In this document: piece by piece, positions 52,545-61,492 of the stretch
How positions within the stretch are numbered: position 1 is the first letter of the stretch
How the letters are laid out: each line of letters starts with the position of its first letter
Assembly (NCBI RefSeq): GCF_003075035.1
Contig: NZ_QCZE01000001.1
Coordinates: 754,187 to 818,186 of the forward strand
Direction: 5' to 3'
Length of the DNA stretch: 64,000 bases
DNA from: Zobellella maritima
GTDB taxonomy: Bacteria > Pseudomonadota > Gammaproteobacteria > Enterobacterales > Aeromonadaceae
Translations under genes and position numbers: made by a program
Notes under the pieces: generated by a model
The model's input: only the letters and a program-made list of their open reading frames with translations
Databases searched by the model: none
Told to the model about the DNA's origin: nothing

Positions 52545-52790
52545 AATCCGGCAGATGCCCTGTAGGAGGCGCGACCTCGTGGCGATGGTGGAAAGCACCA
52601 GGCCGATCAGATGAAGCTGCCACATATCATTGCGGCGGGGGAGCCCTCACAACAAACCTCAACTCCGGCTGATCCGGCAGATGCGCTGTAGGAGGCGCGA
52701 CCTCGCGGCGATATGGCCACAGGCCATCTGGCATCTTCACAGACAGGAACATCGCAGTGATGGTAGAAAGCACCGGGCCGATCAGATGAA
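52545..52790. repeat. REP/BIME-like cluster after the RND operon
   Basis: Two direct copies of CTGTAGGAGGCGCGACCTCG-GGCGAT start near 52560 and 52688, each preceded by GATCCGGCAGATG and followed, at different distances, by GATGGTrGAAAGCACCrGG and CCGATCAGATGAA. An inverted-type element (TGCGGCGGGGGAGCCCTCACAAC) lies between them at about 52630-52652. Confidence 0.72.
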
Positions 52791-53190
52791 CCCGTGAGAG
52801 TTTTCCTGACTGTCGTGACCGATCCTGATGGTCGTTGTCGCATGGGCAGTGCCCATGCAGAAAGCCATGCCGACTGCTATCGCCAGCGTTTAAGAATCGC
52901 TTTCATGTTACAACTCCCCTTTGTATCCAGTTTGCAGCCGGTAGTGGTGAACGGCTGGGATCATGCATTTTACCAGACCGGGATTAATGTCATGCAAACG
53001 CACCCATTCATCTCAGTCATCAACGTTGCAATGCCAAACACAATTGGTTGCAACCAACCGGATAATTAACGAAAAAGACATAATCCAGGTGACAAAAGAA
53101 CTCTTTTTGTTCGCCTGCCTTGGCATGAAAGTCGATATTACAGGGAAGGGCGTGTGCAAGGCGCCGCTTGGCGCCTTTGATAAGGAGGCA
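52791..53190. other. Non-coding stretch at the left edge of the catabolic region
   Basis: No gene seen. TTGGTTGCAACCAA (53044-53057) is a perfect 14-base palindrome with the look of a repressor site. AAGGCGCC and GGCGCCTT (near 53159-53178) form a hairpin after the SDR stop. Confidence 0.45.
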
Positions 53191-53952
53191 TTACTGGGCG
53201 GTCCAGCCACCGTCAACCTTGAGGCTGGAACCGGTCACCAGGCGGCTGGCATCGGATGCCAGGTATACGATGGCGCCCATGAGATCGCTGACGTCACCGA
53301 CCATCCCAAGCGGTATTTTGCTCAGCACGTCTTTCTGGAAGGATTCGGACTCGAAAAAGGGTTGGGTCATGGGGGTGGAGATAAAGGTAGGGCAGAGGGT
53401 ATTGACCCGGATCCCCTGCGGTGCCAGCTCCACCGCCATGGCCTTGGTGAGGCCTTCGATGGCGTGTTTGGTCATGCAGTAGACGGTTCTATTGGCCGCT
53501 CCCACGTGTCCCATCTGCGAAGACATATTGATGATGCTGCCACCGCCTTGGGCCTGCATTTTATCGGCGGCCAGCTGAGCCATGAAGAAGGCACCTTTGA
53601 CATTGAGCTGGACCAGTTGATCGAAGTGCTCTTCACTGACCTCGGCAAAGGGCTCCGGAATATTGGTACCGGCATTGTTGACCAGGATATCGATCCTGGC
53701 CAGGGCGGCTACCTTCAACCGAATATCCTGTACCGAAGAAACATCCGCAACCAGCGGGGTTGCCTTGCCACCGATAGAGGCGATTTCCTCGCAGACTGAT
53801 GTCAGTGAGGCCTGGCTGCGTGCGATACAAATCACCTCTGCTCCATATTCTGCCAGGCCAATGGCGATCGCCCTGCCTATCCCCTTGCTGGCGCCGGTAA
53901 CCAGGGCGGTCTTGTCCTGTAAGGAAAACGACGGTGTTCTCGGAATACTCAT
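53191..53952 (-). CDS. Short-chain dehydrogenase/reductase
   Basis: A 253-residue classical SDR. The cofactor motif TGASKGIG is at about residues 19-26, NNAG follows, and the catalytic Ser (NMSSQMG) and Tyr-x3-Lys (YCMTK) are present. The residue after the second beta strand is not acidic but IARSQ, which suggests NADP(H) is possible. It is divergent from the HisD-like gene, with operator-like sequences between them. In a LacI-controlled catabolic set it would oxidise a hydroxyl of the substrate or reduce an intermediate. Confidence 0.9.
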   Translation of the reverse strand: MSIPRTPSFSLQDKTALVTGASKGIGRAIAIGLAEYGAEVICIARSQASLTSVCEEIASIGGKATPLVADVSSVQDIRLKVAALARIDILVNNAGTNIPEPFAEVSEEHFDQLVQLNVKGAFFMAQLAADKMQAQGGGSIINMSSQMGHVGAANRTVYCMTKHAIEGLTKAMAVELAPQGIRVNTLCPTFISTPMTQPFFESESFQKDVLSKIPLGMVGDVSDLMGAIVYLASDASRLVTGSSLKVDGGWTAQ

Positions 53953-54000
53953 AATCAGCCTCTTGTATTGTGGATATATAAGGCTAGTTTTAATTCATTT

Positions 54001-54016
54001 AACATACGTATGCAAT
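54001..54016 (-). promoter_or_regulatory. LacI-type operator at the SDR promoter
   Basis: On the minus strand TTGCATACGTATG, with the perfect CATACGTATG (54003-54012) centred on CG as LacI-family sites are. It lies about 50-60 bases upstream of the SDR ATG, overlapping a weak promoter whose -10 is a TATATA run. Confidence 0.5.
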
Positions 54017-54245
54017 TGTGATTTGCCAGCGGGTCACCTGGCCCCGGCAGTAGTGCTATTTGATATGCATACAAATTAGATTAAAAACGGTCTCAAATCG
54101 ATCTGCAGGGGTAATAACAGCGGGGTTGTATTGACCGAACATGCAGACAGGCTTGGTGATATATCATCTTCCATCTGTTAAGTCATTGTTATTATTGCTG
54201 TTGTTTTTATTGTTAGAAAATTGCCACAGGTTTTTACATTTACTG

Positions 54246-54274
54246 TTGACCTCGCCCATCTTAGTGGCTAGTCT
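54246..54274 (+). promoter_or_regulatory. Predicted promoter of the HisD-like operon
   Basis: TTGACC (54246-54251) and TAGTCT (54269-54274) with a 17-base spacer. The expected start is near 54281, immediately before the operator at 54282-54299. Confidence 0.55.
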
Positions 54275-54281
54275 AATTGCT

Positions 54282-54299
54282 AATGCATACGAATTCATT
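54282..54299. promoter_or_regulatory. LacI-type operator at the HisD-like promoter
   Basis: AATGCATACGAATTCATT, symmetrical at 14 of 18 positions around a central CG. It shares TGCATACGnAT with the SDR-side site and begins at the predicted transcription start, a position suited to repression. Confidence 0.55.
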
Positions 54300-54356
54300 C
54301 GATGGCAGCAAGTTTGTTCAAGGCATCAACCAAATATAAAAGAGGCTGGTATTTCT

Positions 54357-55652
54357 ATGGCTAAGTATCTGAAAGATGGAATCAATGTTGAAGTGGCGGC
54401 GGCGAACAACCGTGAAGTTCAGCAAACGGTAGAAAATATTCTGGGTGACATAGGTGCCCGCGGCGATGCAGCCGTGCGCGATCTGTCGGCCAAGTTTGAT
54501 AAATGGAATCCGGCGTCTTTCCGTCTTAGCCAGGAAGAGATCGAGGCTTGTGTCAACAGCCTGCCCGAGAGCGTGATCCGGGATATCGAGTTTGCCCAGA
54601 CCCAGGTACGTCGCTTTGCCGAAATTCAGCGGGCTTCCATGCTGGATGTGGAGCAGGAAACCCTGCCGGGCGTGACCCTGGGTCACAAGCATATCCCGGT
54701 TAACAGCGTGGGCTGCTATGTGCCCGGCGGCAAGTATCCCCTAGTGGCATCTGCCCATATGAGCGTGCTGACTGCCAAGGTGGCAGGGGTTAAGCGAGTG
54801 ATTGCCTGCGCTCCTCCCTTCAATGGCAAGCCGAGCCCAGCCATCGTTGCCGCCATGCATATGGCCGGCGCGGATGAAATCTATTGCTTCGGTGGTGTTC
54901 AGGCCGTCGGCGCCATGGCGCTCGGGACCGAAACCATAGCGCCGGTGGACATGATCGTCGGTCCCGGCAACGCCTTCGTGGCCGAAGCCAAGCGCCAGCT
55001 GTTCGGCCGCGTCGGCATCGACCTTTTTGCCGGCCCCACCGAAACCCTGGTCATTGCCGATGAGATAGGCTGTGATCCGGAGCTGGCCGCCGCCGATCTG
55101 CTGGGCCAGGCCGAGCACGGTTACAACTCGCCGGCGGTACTGCTGACCAATTCCGAAGACTTCGCCCGCGAGACCATCAAGGAAGTGGAGCGTCAGCTGA
55201 CCATATTGCCGACTGCCGAAGTGGCGGGTAAGGCATGGCAGGATTATGGCCAGGTTATCGTCTGCGACAGCTATGAAGAAATGGTGGAAGTTGCCGATGA
55301 GCTGGCGTCCGAGCACGTACAGGTGATGACCCGGGATCCGAATTATTTCCTGGAAAACATGACCAACTTCGGTGCCCTGTTCCTGGGCCGCGAAACCAAT
55401 GTCTCTTACGGTGACAAGGTAATCGGTACCAACCATACGCTGCCGACCATGAAGGCGGCGCGCTATACCGGTGGCCTGTGGGTAGGTAAATTCATCAAGA
55501 CCTGTACCTATCAGCGGGTGACTCCGGAAGCTTCGCTGATGGTGGGTGAGTACTGTTCCCGCCTGTGTGCACTGGAAGGCTTTGCCGGTCACCAGGAGCA
55601 GGCCGATATCCGGGTTCGCCGGTATCAGGAGCAATTCAAGCAGGTCGGCTAA
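54357..55652 (+). CDS. Histidinol-dehydrogenase-like enzyme, HpsN-like
   Basis: A 431-residue NAD-dependent zinc dehydrogenase of the HisD superfamily, apparently not for histidine synthesis since no his genes are near. Zinc and catalytic residues are conserved: Gln and His in GQAEHGYNS, Glu-His in ASEHVQV, Asp in [14 protein letters not shown] and His in EGFAGHQ. The segment [16 protein letters not shown] resembles sulfopropanediol 3-dehydrogenase HpsN rather than HisD. The HpsN reaction takes a terminal CH2OH through the aldehyde to the acid. The start ATG at 54357 (MAKYLKDG) fits the family, with AGAGG 11 bases upstream. The true substrate is open. Confidence 0.85.
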   Translation: MAKYLKDGINVEVAAANNREVQQTVENILGDIGARGDAAVRDLSAKFDKWNPASFRLSQEEIEACVNSLPESVIRDIEFAQTQVRRFAEIQRASMLDVEQETLPGVTLGHKHIPVNSVGCYVPGGKYPLVASAHMSVLTAKVAGVKRVIACAPPFNGKPSPAIVAAMHMAGADEIYCFGGVQAVGAMALGTETIAPVDMIVGPGNAFVAEAKRQLFGRVGIDLFAGPTETLVIADEIGCDPELAAADLLGQAEHGYNSPAVLLTNSEDFARETIKEVERQLTILPTAEVAGKAWQDYGQVIVCDSYEEMVEVADELASEHVQVMTRDPNYFLENMTNFGALFLGRETNVSYGDKVIGTNHTLPTMKAARYTGGLWVGKFIKTCTYQRVTPEASLMVGEYCSRLCALEGFAGHQEQADIRVRRYQEQFKQVG

Positions 55653-55879
55653 GCCGGGCCCAGGTCTTAATTAAAATAACGGTTTATGCCTGATGGCGGC
55701 GGGCTTAAGCTGGCGTTATCCCGGTCACGGGCTTTCAGATCAGCGGTTTAAGCAACCGGTGATCTGTTTTTTTATCTTCGCAGTCTGTTTCGGGCCGGTT
55801 ATCAGGCCGCTCGGGGACAGGGGTACCGCTTTTGATGAATCAGAGCGGTTGCACGTCGCAACAAGCACAAGGGGGGGCC

Positions 55880-56674
55880 ATGGCCACAGCAAATACACTT
55901 AAACAAGATTTGAAAAGCAAGGCGCCCATGATGGGGACCTTTGTAAAAACGCCGTCGCCAATCATTGTTGAGGTACTGGCAGACACGGGGCTGGATTTTC
56001 TGATCCTGGATGCAGAGCACGCACCCTTCGGTCGTGAGGCGCTGGATCTGTGTGTGATGACGGCACGGCTCAAGGGATGTCGTGTCGTGGTCCGCATTCC
56101 CGATGATGCACCCGGTACCATTCTTAATGCGCTGGATCTGGGTGCCGACGGCATCATGGTGCCCCATGTCAAGTCGGCGGCCCAGGCCGAGGCACTGGTC
56201 AAGGCGGCCCATTACGGTGCAGGTGGCCGCGGTTATGCAGGCTCCACCCGAGCCGCAGGCTATGGCACAGTGCCCATGGCCCGCCACAAGGCCAACTCGG
56301 CAGCCAATACGGTAGTGATTGCACAGATAGAAGATCCGGAAGGCGTCGATGCCATCGAAGACATTGCCGCTGTGGAAGGACTGGATTGCCTGTTTATCGG
56401 CCGGGTGGATCTGGCGGTGGCCTACGGCGCGACCAGCATGCAGGATGCGGTCGTGGAGGAAGCGACCATGAAGGTGTGCCAGGCCGGTCGGGACAAGAAG
56501 ATGACAGTGGGCATGTTCCTGCCGGATATGACCGAAGTTCCCCATTTTCTGGCGCAAGATGTCAGCTTTTTCGGCATGGCATCCGAGCACAAGATGATCC
56601 AGGACGGATTCAGAGCCCTGCTGGACAGCGCCGAATGGGCCGAGGCGGAGCAACAGGCGAGTCCGGGTGCCTGA
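55880..56674 (+). CDS. HpcH/HpaI-family aldolase
   Basis: A 264-residue class II aldolase of the HpaI/RhmA type, which cleaves 4-hydroxy-2-oxo acids to pyruvate plus an aldehyde using a divalent metal. The base/ligand residues are in LDAEHAPFG (His), AQIEDPEG (Glu) and IGRVDLAVAYG (Asp). The start at 55880 (MATANTLKQ) follows an AAGGGGGGG ribosome site. It is 227 bases after the HisD-like gene and 46 before the cupin gene, all on one strand. In context it probably cleaves a product of the two dehydrogenases; this is inference. Confidence 0.9.
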   Translation: MATANTLKQDLKSKAPMMGTFVKTPSPIIVEVLADTGLDFLILDAEHAPFGREALDLCVMTARLKGCRVVVRIPDDAPGTILNALDLGADGIMVPHVKSAAQAEALVKAAHYGAGGRGYAGSTRAAGYGTVPMARHKANSAANTVVIAQIEDPEGVDAIEDIAAVEGLDCLFIGRVDLAVAYGATSMQDAVVEEATMKVCQAGRDKKMTVGMFLPDMTEVPHFLAQDVSFFGMASEHKMIQDGFRALLDSAEWAEAEQQASPGA

Positions 56675-56720
56675 AGGGATGCTGTCAGCGCAGCAACTTT
56701 ATCAATGAGAGGTGAAGTAA

Positions 56721-57764
56721 ATGAATATTCAGTCAGTAAGCCGGGAAACCATGCAAGGGCGTCTCATTCGTTACAATGAATTGATCCCCTGCAAATCGGC
56801 ATTTATCGACGCCCATACCCCCAATAGTGACAAGAAAGACAATTTCTGCATTATCGGCCCGGGTGTAGCAGAAAACCCGAATCAACATGTGCACCTGCGC
56901 CTGCCGCATGGTTACAACATTGGAGCCGCCGGTCAGCCGCCACATATTACCAATTCACTGCATAGTCATTTCTCTGCCGAAGTGTTCATGGTTTTTTCCG
57001 GTACCTGGCGCATCTTCTGGGGAGCCCAGGGTCAGCACGAGGCCGTGGTCAAGCCGGGCGAAGTGGTCAATGTTCCCACCAACATGTTCCGCGGCTTTCA
57101 GAATATCGGCGACGACTACGGCATGATGTTTACCGTGCTGGGCGGTGATGATTGTGGCGGTGGTGTGGTGTGGGCCCCGCAGGTGCTGGAAGCGGCTCAG
57201 GATCATGGCCTGGTGTTGCTGGAAGATGGCACCCTGATTGATACCAAGGCCGGTGAAACCATCCCCGCCGGTCATCAGCCGGTACAACCGATGTCGGCGC
57301 AAGAGGTCGCCCGTTTCGACGAGTACAGTGTGGCAGAGATGCTGGCGCGCTTTGTCTGCACAACCGAGCAGCTCAGGCCTGAACTGGGAACCCGGCTCGG
57401 TAATGCCGGGCTCGGCACCGAATACGTGCGGCATCATATTATCGGCCCGACCGGACAGTCCGGCACACCCGTTATCCTCCAGGATGATCAGGCCGGATTC
57501 AACCTCTATGGCATCGCCGCCGTGCCGGGCCAGGGTACCTCGGTCACGGTACGCGGCGAGCAGGAAGTGTGGCACGTCAGTCGCGGCCAATGGCGCCTGA
57601 GCTGGGGACAGCAGGGAGAGCAAGGCTCGCTGGAGATGGGGGCGGGGGATGTGATTTCCATACCGGCCGGTGTACCCAAGCGGCTGGAGAATATCGGGCC
57701 CGAAGACGGCTTCTGCTTCAACGTCGTGAATGGCGTTCAGGCCGATGAGGCGCAGATCCTCTAA
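56721..57764 (+). CDS. Two-domain cupin protein
   Basis: A 347-residue bicupin. The first cupin has the metal-type motif HSHFSAEVF near residues 80-88 with GEVVNVPTNMFRGFQNI; the second barrel around ASVTVRGEQEVWHVSRGQWRLSWGQQ and GDVISIPAGVPKRLENI lacks an obvious His pair. This suggests one metal site. Bicupins include dioxygenases, isomerases and oxalate-type enzymes; I cannot assign this one. An AGAGGTGAAG ribosome site precedes the ATG. It is the last gene of the HisD-like operon, ahead of a terminator. Confidence 0.8.
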   Translation: MNIQSVSRETMQGRLIRYNELIPCKSAFIDAHTPNSDKKDNFCIIGPGVAENPNQHVHLRLPHGYNIGAAGQPPHITNSLHSHFSAEVFMVFSGTWRIFWGAQGQHEAVVKPGEVVNVPTNMFRGFQNIGDDYGMMFTVLGGDDCGGGVVWAPQVLEAAQDHGLVLLEDGTLIDTKAGETIPAGHQPVQPMSAQEVARFDEYSVAEMLARFVCTTEQLRPELGTRLGNAGLGTEYVRHHIIGPTGQSGTPVILQDDQAGFNLYGIAAVPGQGTSVTVRGEQEVWHVSRGQWRLSWGQQGEQGSLEMGAGDVISIPAGVPKRLENIGPEDGFCFNVVNGVQADEAQIL

Positions 57765-57780
57765 CTCCTTACTTGTATGT

Positions 57781-57820
57781 ACGCCTGTGTCTTGTAATGA
57801 CCAGGACACAGGCGTCTTTT
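57781..57820 (+). terminator. Rho-independent terminator of the HisD-like operon
   Basis: Stem ACGCCTGTGTC (57781-57791) and GACACAGGCGT (57805-57815), 13-base loop, then CTTTTCC. It lies 17 bases after the cupin stop and before the convergent hydrolase gene. Confidence 0.85.
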
Positions 57821-57844
57821 CCTTACCTATGTTTCAATCTGGGA

Positions 57845-58546
57845 CTATCGCGACAGCCAGGCCCGCAGTTCGGCGGTAACCACCTCAGGCTGTTCCAGCG
57901 TCGACAGGTGGCCACAGCGCTCCAACAGCACCAGCCTGGCATCAGGGATCTCTTCGGCCATTTCCTGATGGCGATCGGGGTTACAAATCACGTCTTCCTT
58001 TCCACCCAGTACCAGGGTTGGGCAATGGATTGCTCCCAGGGTGGGCCGGCTGTCGGCTCGTGTCCTGACTGCCTCAAGCTGGTTGTAAAACACCTCCATG
58101 CCGCACGCCACAGCCATATCAACAATAGTCTGTATCAGTGGTGAGTTATCCCGATTATCTTCGTGCAGATAAAGGGGGATCAGGGTTTCCCTCAGCAGGG
58201 ACTCCAGTCCCTGCCGCTGTGCATGTTGCAGCTGTCTGCGCCGGCTCGCTTCATTTTCCGGGATATCCGGTCGCGCATTGGTATTCAGCAAGGCCAGGTG
58301 ACTGATCCGCTCGGGCGCCTGGCGCATCACCTCGAGGGCCAGAATGCCCCCATAGGAAAGGCCGGCAAGGGCGAAGCGGGAGGGGGCCTGTTGCAGCAGT
58401 TGCCGTGCCTGGGACTCGGTAGATGGATGGCTACCCACATCCATGACCATTGGCTGGGCGATATCGGACAGATGCAGGACCTGATGTGCCCACAAACGGT
58501 GGTTGCACAGGGTACCGGGCAGCAATAGCAGTGGTATTCTACTCAT
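57845..58546 (-). CDS. Alpha/beta hydrolase, enol-lactonase-like
   Basis: A 233-residue alpha/beta hydrolase with the oxyanion start LLLPGTLCNHRLW, the nucleophile Ser64 in AGLSYGG, the acid in GGKEDVICNP and the His in RCGHLSTLEQPE. It resembles 3-oxoadipate enol-lactonase and related ester or lactone hydrolases. It converges on the cupin gene and its upstream region carries TGCAT-containing sites like those of the other cluster promoters, so it likely belongs to the same regulon. A lactone or ester substrate would be consistent with sugar-acid or polyol-acid degradation. Confidence 0.87.
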   Translation of the reverse strand: MSRIPLLLLPGTLCNHRLWAHQVLHLSDIAQPMVMDVGSHPSTESQARQLLQQAPSRFALAGLSYGGILALEVMRQAPERISHLALLNTNARPDIPENEASRRRQLQHAQRQGLESLLRETLIPLYLHEDNRDNSPLIQTIVDMAVACGMEVFYNQLEAVRTRADSRPTLGAIHCPTLVLGGKEDVICNPDRHQEMAEEIPDARLVLLERCGHLSTLEQPEVVTAELRAWLSR

Positions 58547-58943
58547 AAATCTTCATATCCCTCGTTACATGTACTTATGCATTGCGGCTGAAACCATGTC
58601 GGGCGATCAACATGGCACGCTATGGGTTCGAATGCAATTGCATTGCCCGATTAACCGCAGCTAATTGCATTTATGCTGTTGGTGACCCTTGTTCAACAGG
58701 ATATACTGTGTTCAGTTTTTCTCCATTGCGCATGCAAGCCGGTCTTCATTTTAATCGACGGGTAAAGTTTCTTCTTTCTTCTGCCGCCAGCCATCACAGA
58801 TGCAGGGTATAGAGGCTGGAAGTGTAGAGAGTATGGTTATCTGGCGCTTGCATGCGTATCTAATGTGGGGAGCAATCCGGGGCTTGGCCAGGCGTCCTGG
58901 TTGGGCATAGTGAGCGTAATTCAAGTTATAGAAGGAACAGGTT
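58547..58943. other. Divergent control region between hydrolase and LacI genes
   Basis: No gene seen. It contains the perfect palindrome AATGCAATTGCATT (58631-58644), a minus-strand TTGCATGCGCAA (58726-58737) and the operator-like TTGCATGCGTATC (58849-58861). Confidence 0.55.
58849..58861 (+). promoter_or_regulatory. LacI-type operator upstream of the regulator gene
   Basis: TTGCATGCGTATC differs at two of 13 positions from the SDR-side site TTGCATACGTATG. Its position about 83 bases before the lacI-family ATG suggests autoregulation. Confidence 0.45.
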
Positions 58944-59978
58944 ATGAGGCCTGAAAGAGTCACTTCCTCTGATGTGGCAAAAGAGGCTGGCGTCTCGCAA
59001 TCAGCCGTTTCCAGGGCTTATACGCCCGGAGCCAGTGTCTCGGAGGCAACCAAGGAAAAGGTGTTTGCCGCCGCGAAGAAGCTGGGGTATCAACCGAATG
59101 CCATCGCGAGAAGCCTGATCAGCCGACGCTCGAATATGATCGGCATCGTGATGGCGGATATCGTTAATCCGTTTTATCCCGCTGTGCTGGATATGTTTAT
59201 GCGGTTGTTTCAGGAGCGGGGCCACAGGGTCATGCTGTTCATGGCCTCCCGGGATCAGAATATTGATGACTTGCTGCCTCGGCTGCTGGAATACCAGGTG
59301 GATGGAGTCGTGATTACCTCCGTCACCCTATCATCCGAAATGGCCAATTATTGTGCCAAGCTGGGTACCCCGGTGGCCCTGTTCAATCGCTATGTTCCCC
59401 AGGCCGAGGCCAGCTCGGTGTGTTGTGATAACATCGATGCTGCCAGAAATGTGGCCGATCTCTTGCTGGATGCGGGGCATCGCCGGCTCGGTTATATCGC
59501 TGGGGTGGAAAATACCTCTACCAACCAGGATCGTGAATATGGGTTCACTTCCCGGATCAGGGAACGACGCATGCCTTCGCCGCTGCGTGAAGTGGGCCAT
59601 TACACCTATGAGGGTGGTTTCGAGGCGGCATTGCGTTTGTTTGCAGGAGAAGACAAGCCGGACGCCCTTTTTTGTGCCAACGATATCATGGCGTTGGGCG
59701 TGATGGATGCCATTCGGGGCAAACTGAACCTGCGTATTCCGGAAGATGTCTCCGTTATCGGATTTGACGATATCGCCAGTGCCGGCTGGGAAGGCTACCG
59801 TTTGACGACAGTACGTCCGCCGGCTGAGAAAATGGTCGAGCTGACGGTTCAGACCCTGGTTGATTGCATTAATGACCCCAAACAGCCGATGGTCGCATTG
59901 ATGGAGAAGGGGGAACTGGTGGTCAGGGGCTCGGCCCGTTTGCCCGAGCAATTGCATATGCCTCATGCGCAGGGTTAG
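58944..59978 (+). CDS. LacI-family transcriptional regulator
   Basis: A 344-residue LacI/GalR regulator. The helix-turn-helix is at residues 7-26 (TSSDVAKEAGVSQSAVSRAY) and the hinge YQPNAIARSLISRRSNMIGIV follows, then a periplasmic-binding-protein-like effector domain (VMADIVNPFYPAVLDM; DALFCANDIMALGVMDAI; VSVIGFDDIASAGWEGYRLTTVRPP). The ATG gives MRPERVTSSDV and has AGAAGGAACAGG upstream. Given the matching operators at three promoters, it is probably the local repressor, with a small molecule from the pathway as inducer. Confidence 0.92.
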   Translation: MRPERVTSSDVAKEAGVSQSAVSRAYTPGASVSEATKEKVFAAAKKLGYQPNAIARSLISRRSNMIGIVMADIVNPFYPAVLDMFMRLFQERGHRVMLFMASRDQNIDDLLPRLLEYQVDGVVITSVTLSSEMANYCAKLGTPVALFNRYVPQAEASSVCCDNIDAARNVADLLLDAGHRRLGYIAGVENTSTNQDREYGFTSRIRERRMPSPLREVGHYTYEGGFEAALRLFAGEDKPDALFCANDIMALGVMDAIRGKLNLRIPEDVSVIGFDDIASAGWEGYRLTTVRPPAEKMVELTVQTLVDCINDPKQPMVALMEKGELVVRGSARLPEQLHMPHAQG

Positions 59979-60142
59979 CAGTAAGGTGAACGGTTGGTAG
60001 ACAGCCTTGTGCCAAGCCGCCTATGATGATTTTTGCCCGCAGCCGCACAGCGCTCCGGGCTTTTTTGTGTCGGACGGGGTGGTCGAGAATATGCGCTATA
60101 CCATTCAGTCTGGCCAGTACTGATGCAACAGGGCAGGAGAGA

Positions 60143-61492
60143 GTGACTCAGGTAAAACTTTCAGAGAGATACAATTTGATAAGTTGTGGCAGCAGCTTGC
60201 TTGGCCGCTATCGCCAGCCGCTGGCCGGCTGGTTTGTTGCCGCTGGCTTGCTGCTGATGATCGCCCGCATCCTGGGCGCCGACCTGTCACCGGCCTGGCC
60301 CGGGGTAGCCTATGGGGTGGCATCCGTCCTGCTCTGGCCCCGGCTGGCCCGTCGTAATCGCATTCAGTCGCTGGTGCTGTTGGCCCTGGGGACCTTGTGT
60401 CTGCTGTGGAGCCAGGCGCAGGGGACGGTTATGGATCCGGAGCGCCTGCTGGCAGGCAACAGTGCGCTGCTGTCCATGCTGGTGGCGGTGAGCTTCCTGG
60501 GGCTGGTCAGCCAGCCGGCCGAACAGCAAGACGAGCGGCTGCCCAGGGGGCGGCGCGCGGTCGGTACCACCCTGATGGCGGTGCACCTGTTCGGCGCCGT
60601 GATCAACTTGTCAGCCATCTTTATCATCGGTGACCGGCTCGCTCGCCGCCGCGCCCTTAACCGGGAGCAGGTACTGGTGCTGGTGCGCGGTTTTTCCGGT
60701 GCGGCCCTGTGGTCGCCCTTCTTTGCCGCCATGGCGGTGGCCCTGAGTTTTGCCCCGGACGCCCGGCTGTCCGCCGTCTGGCTGGTGAGTATTCCGCTGG
60801 CTGCCCTGTCGTTGTTGCTTGCCTTCTGGCTGCAGGGGCGGGCAGAAGGCACGGACAAGGTTGAATTTACCGGTTATCCCATGCATTACGGGGCCCTCTG
60901 GCTGCCCCTGCTGCTGGCGGCGGTGGTATTCGTGATGCACCGGCTTTACCCGGCGCTATCGGTGCTGGCGGTGATCACCGTGCTGACCCCGCTGCTGACC
61001 TTGCTGGTGCTGCCGTGGCGCAGCCGCGAGCCTTTGGGGATATTAAACCGGCAGATCAGCGGTCGGTTGCCGCAGATGGCCAACGAGTTGATGCTGTTTC
61101 AGTGCGCGGGTGTGCTCGGCTATGGCCTGGAGCTGCTGGTGTCGGGCATGGGCGGCGGTCTGTCGCTGAACGGCTTCGGCGCGTTCGAGGCTTCCCTGTG
61201 CTACGGGGCCATAGTGCTGCTGTCGCTGGTGGGGGTGCACCCCATCATCAGTATTGCCTTTGTTGGCTCGCTGTTGGCGCCGCTTGAGCCGGATCATACC
61301 CTGCTGGCGCTGGCCTTCCTGGCATCCTGGTCTCTTGGCGCCGTGGTAGGACCCTTGTCGGGGATGAACCTGGCGGTGCAGGGCCGTTACGGGGTGGATT
61401 CCTTTCAGATAATGCGTTGGAACCTGGGGTATCTGACAGTGATGTCGTTGCTGGTGGTAGCGGCGCTCTATCTGTTGGAAAGGACCCTGTAG
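60143..61492 (+). CDS. Polytopic membrane protein of unknown function
   Basis: A protein of about 449 residues with 11 to 12 hydrophobic segments. I do not recognise the family, but the helical layout and the small-residue-rich C-terminal half (SGMGGGLSLNGFG, SGMNLAVQGRYG) recall ion-transporter superfamily permeases. The GTG at 60143 has AGGAGAGA upstream but with tight spacing; the frame is open back to 60023 without a better start. It lies 164 bases after the LacI gene on the same strand. Transport of a catabolic substrate or product is conceivable but unproven. Confidence 0.7.
   Translation: MTQVKLSERYNLISCGSSLLGRYRQPLAGWFVAAGLLLMIARILGADLSPAWPGVAYGVASVLLWPRLARRNRIQSLVLLALGTLCLLWSQAQGTVMDPERLLAGNSALLSMLVAVSFLGLVSQPAEQQDERLPRGRRAVGTTLMAVHLFGAVINLSAIFIIGDRLARRRALNREQVLVLVRGFSGAALWSPFFAAMAVALSFAPDARLSAVWLVSIPLAALSLLLAFWLQGRAEGTDKVEFTGYPMHYGALWLPLLLAAVVFVMHRLYPALSVLAVITVLTPLLTLLVLPWRSREPLGILNRQISGRLPQMANELMLFQCAGVLGYGLELLVSGMGGGLSLNGFGAFEASLCYGAIVLLSLVGVHPIISIAFVGSLLAPLEPDHTLLALAFLASWSLGAVVGPLSGMNLAVQGRYGVDSFQIMRWNLGYLTVMSLLVVAALYLLERTL

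Larger units (their letters stand above)
53953..54356. other. Divergent control region of the catabolic cluster
   Basis: About 400 bases, A/T-rich and without a convincing gene, between the SDR gene and the HisD-like gene. It carries the two LacI-type sites and the HisD-side promoter listed separately, plus a further ATGCATAC at 54065-54072. Confidence 0.6.

Noticed and set aside
54141-54356. In-frame 72-codon N-terminal extension of the HisD-like protein with a very hydrophobic stretch
   Set aside because: The family begins at MAKYLKDG (54357); the extension reads through the promoter and operator and owes its Leu content to T-rich DNA.
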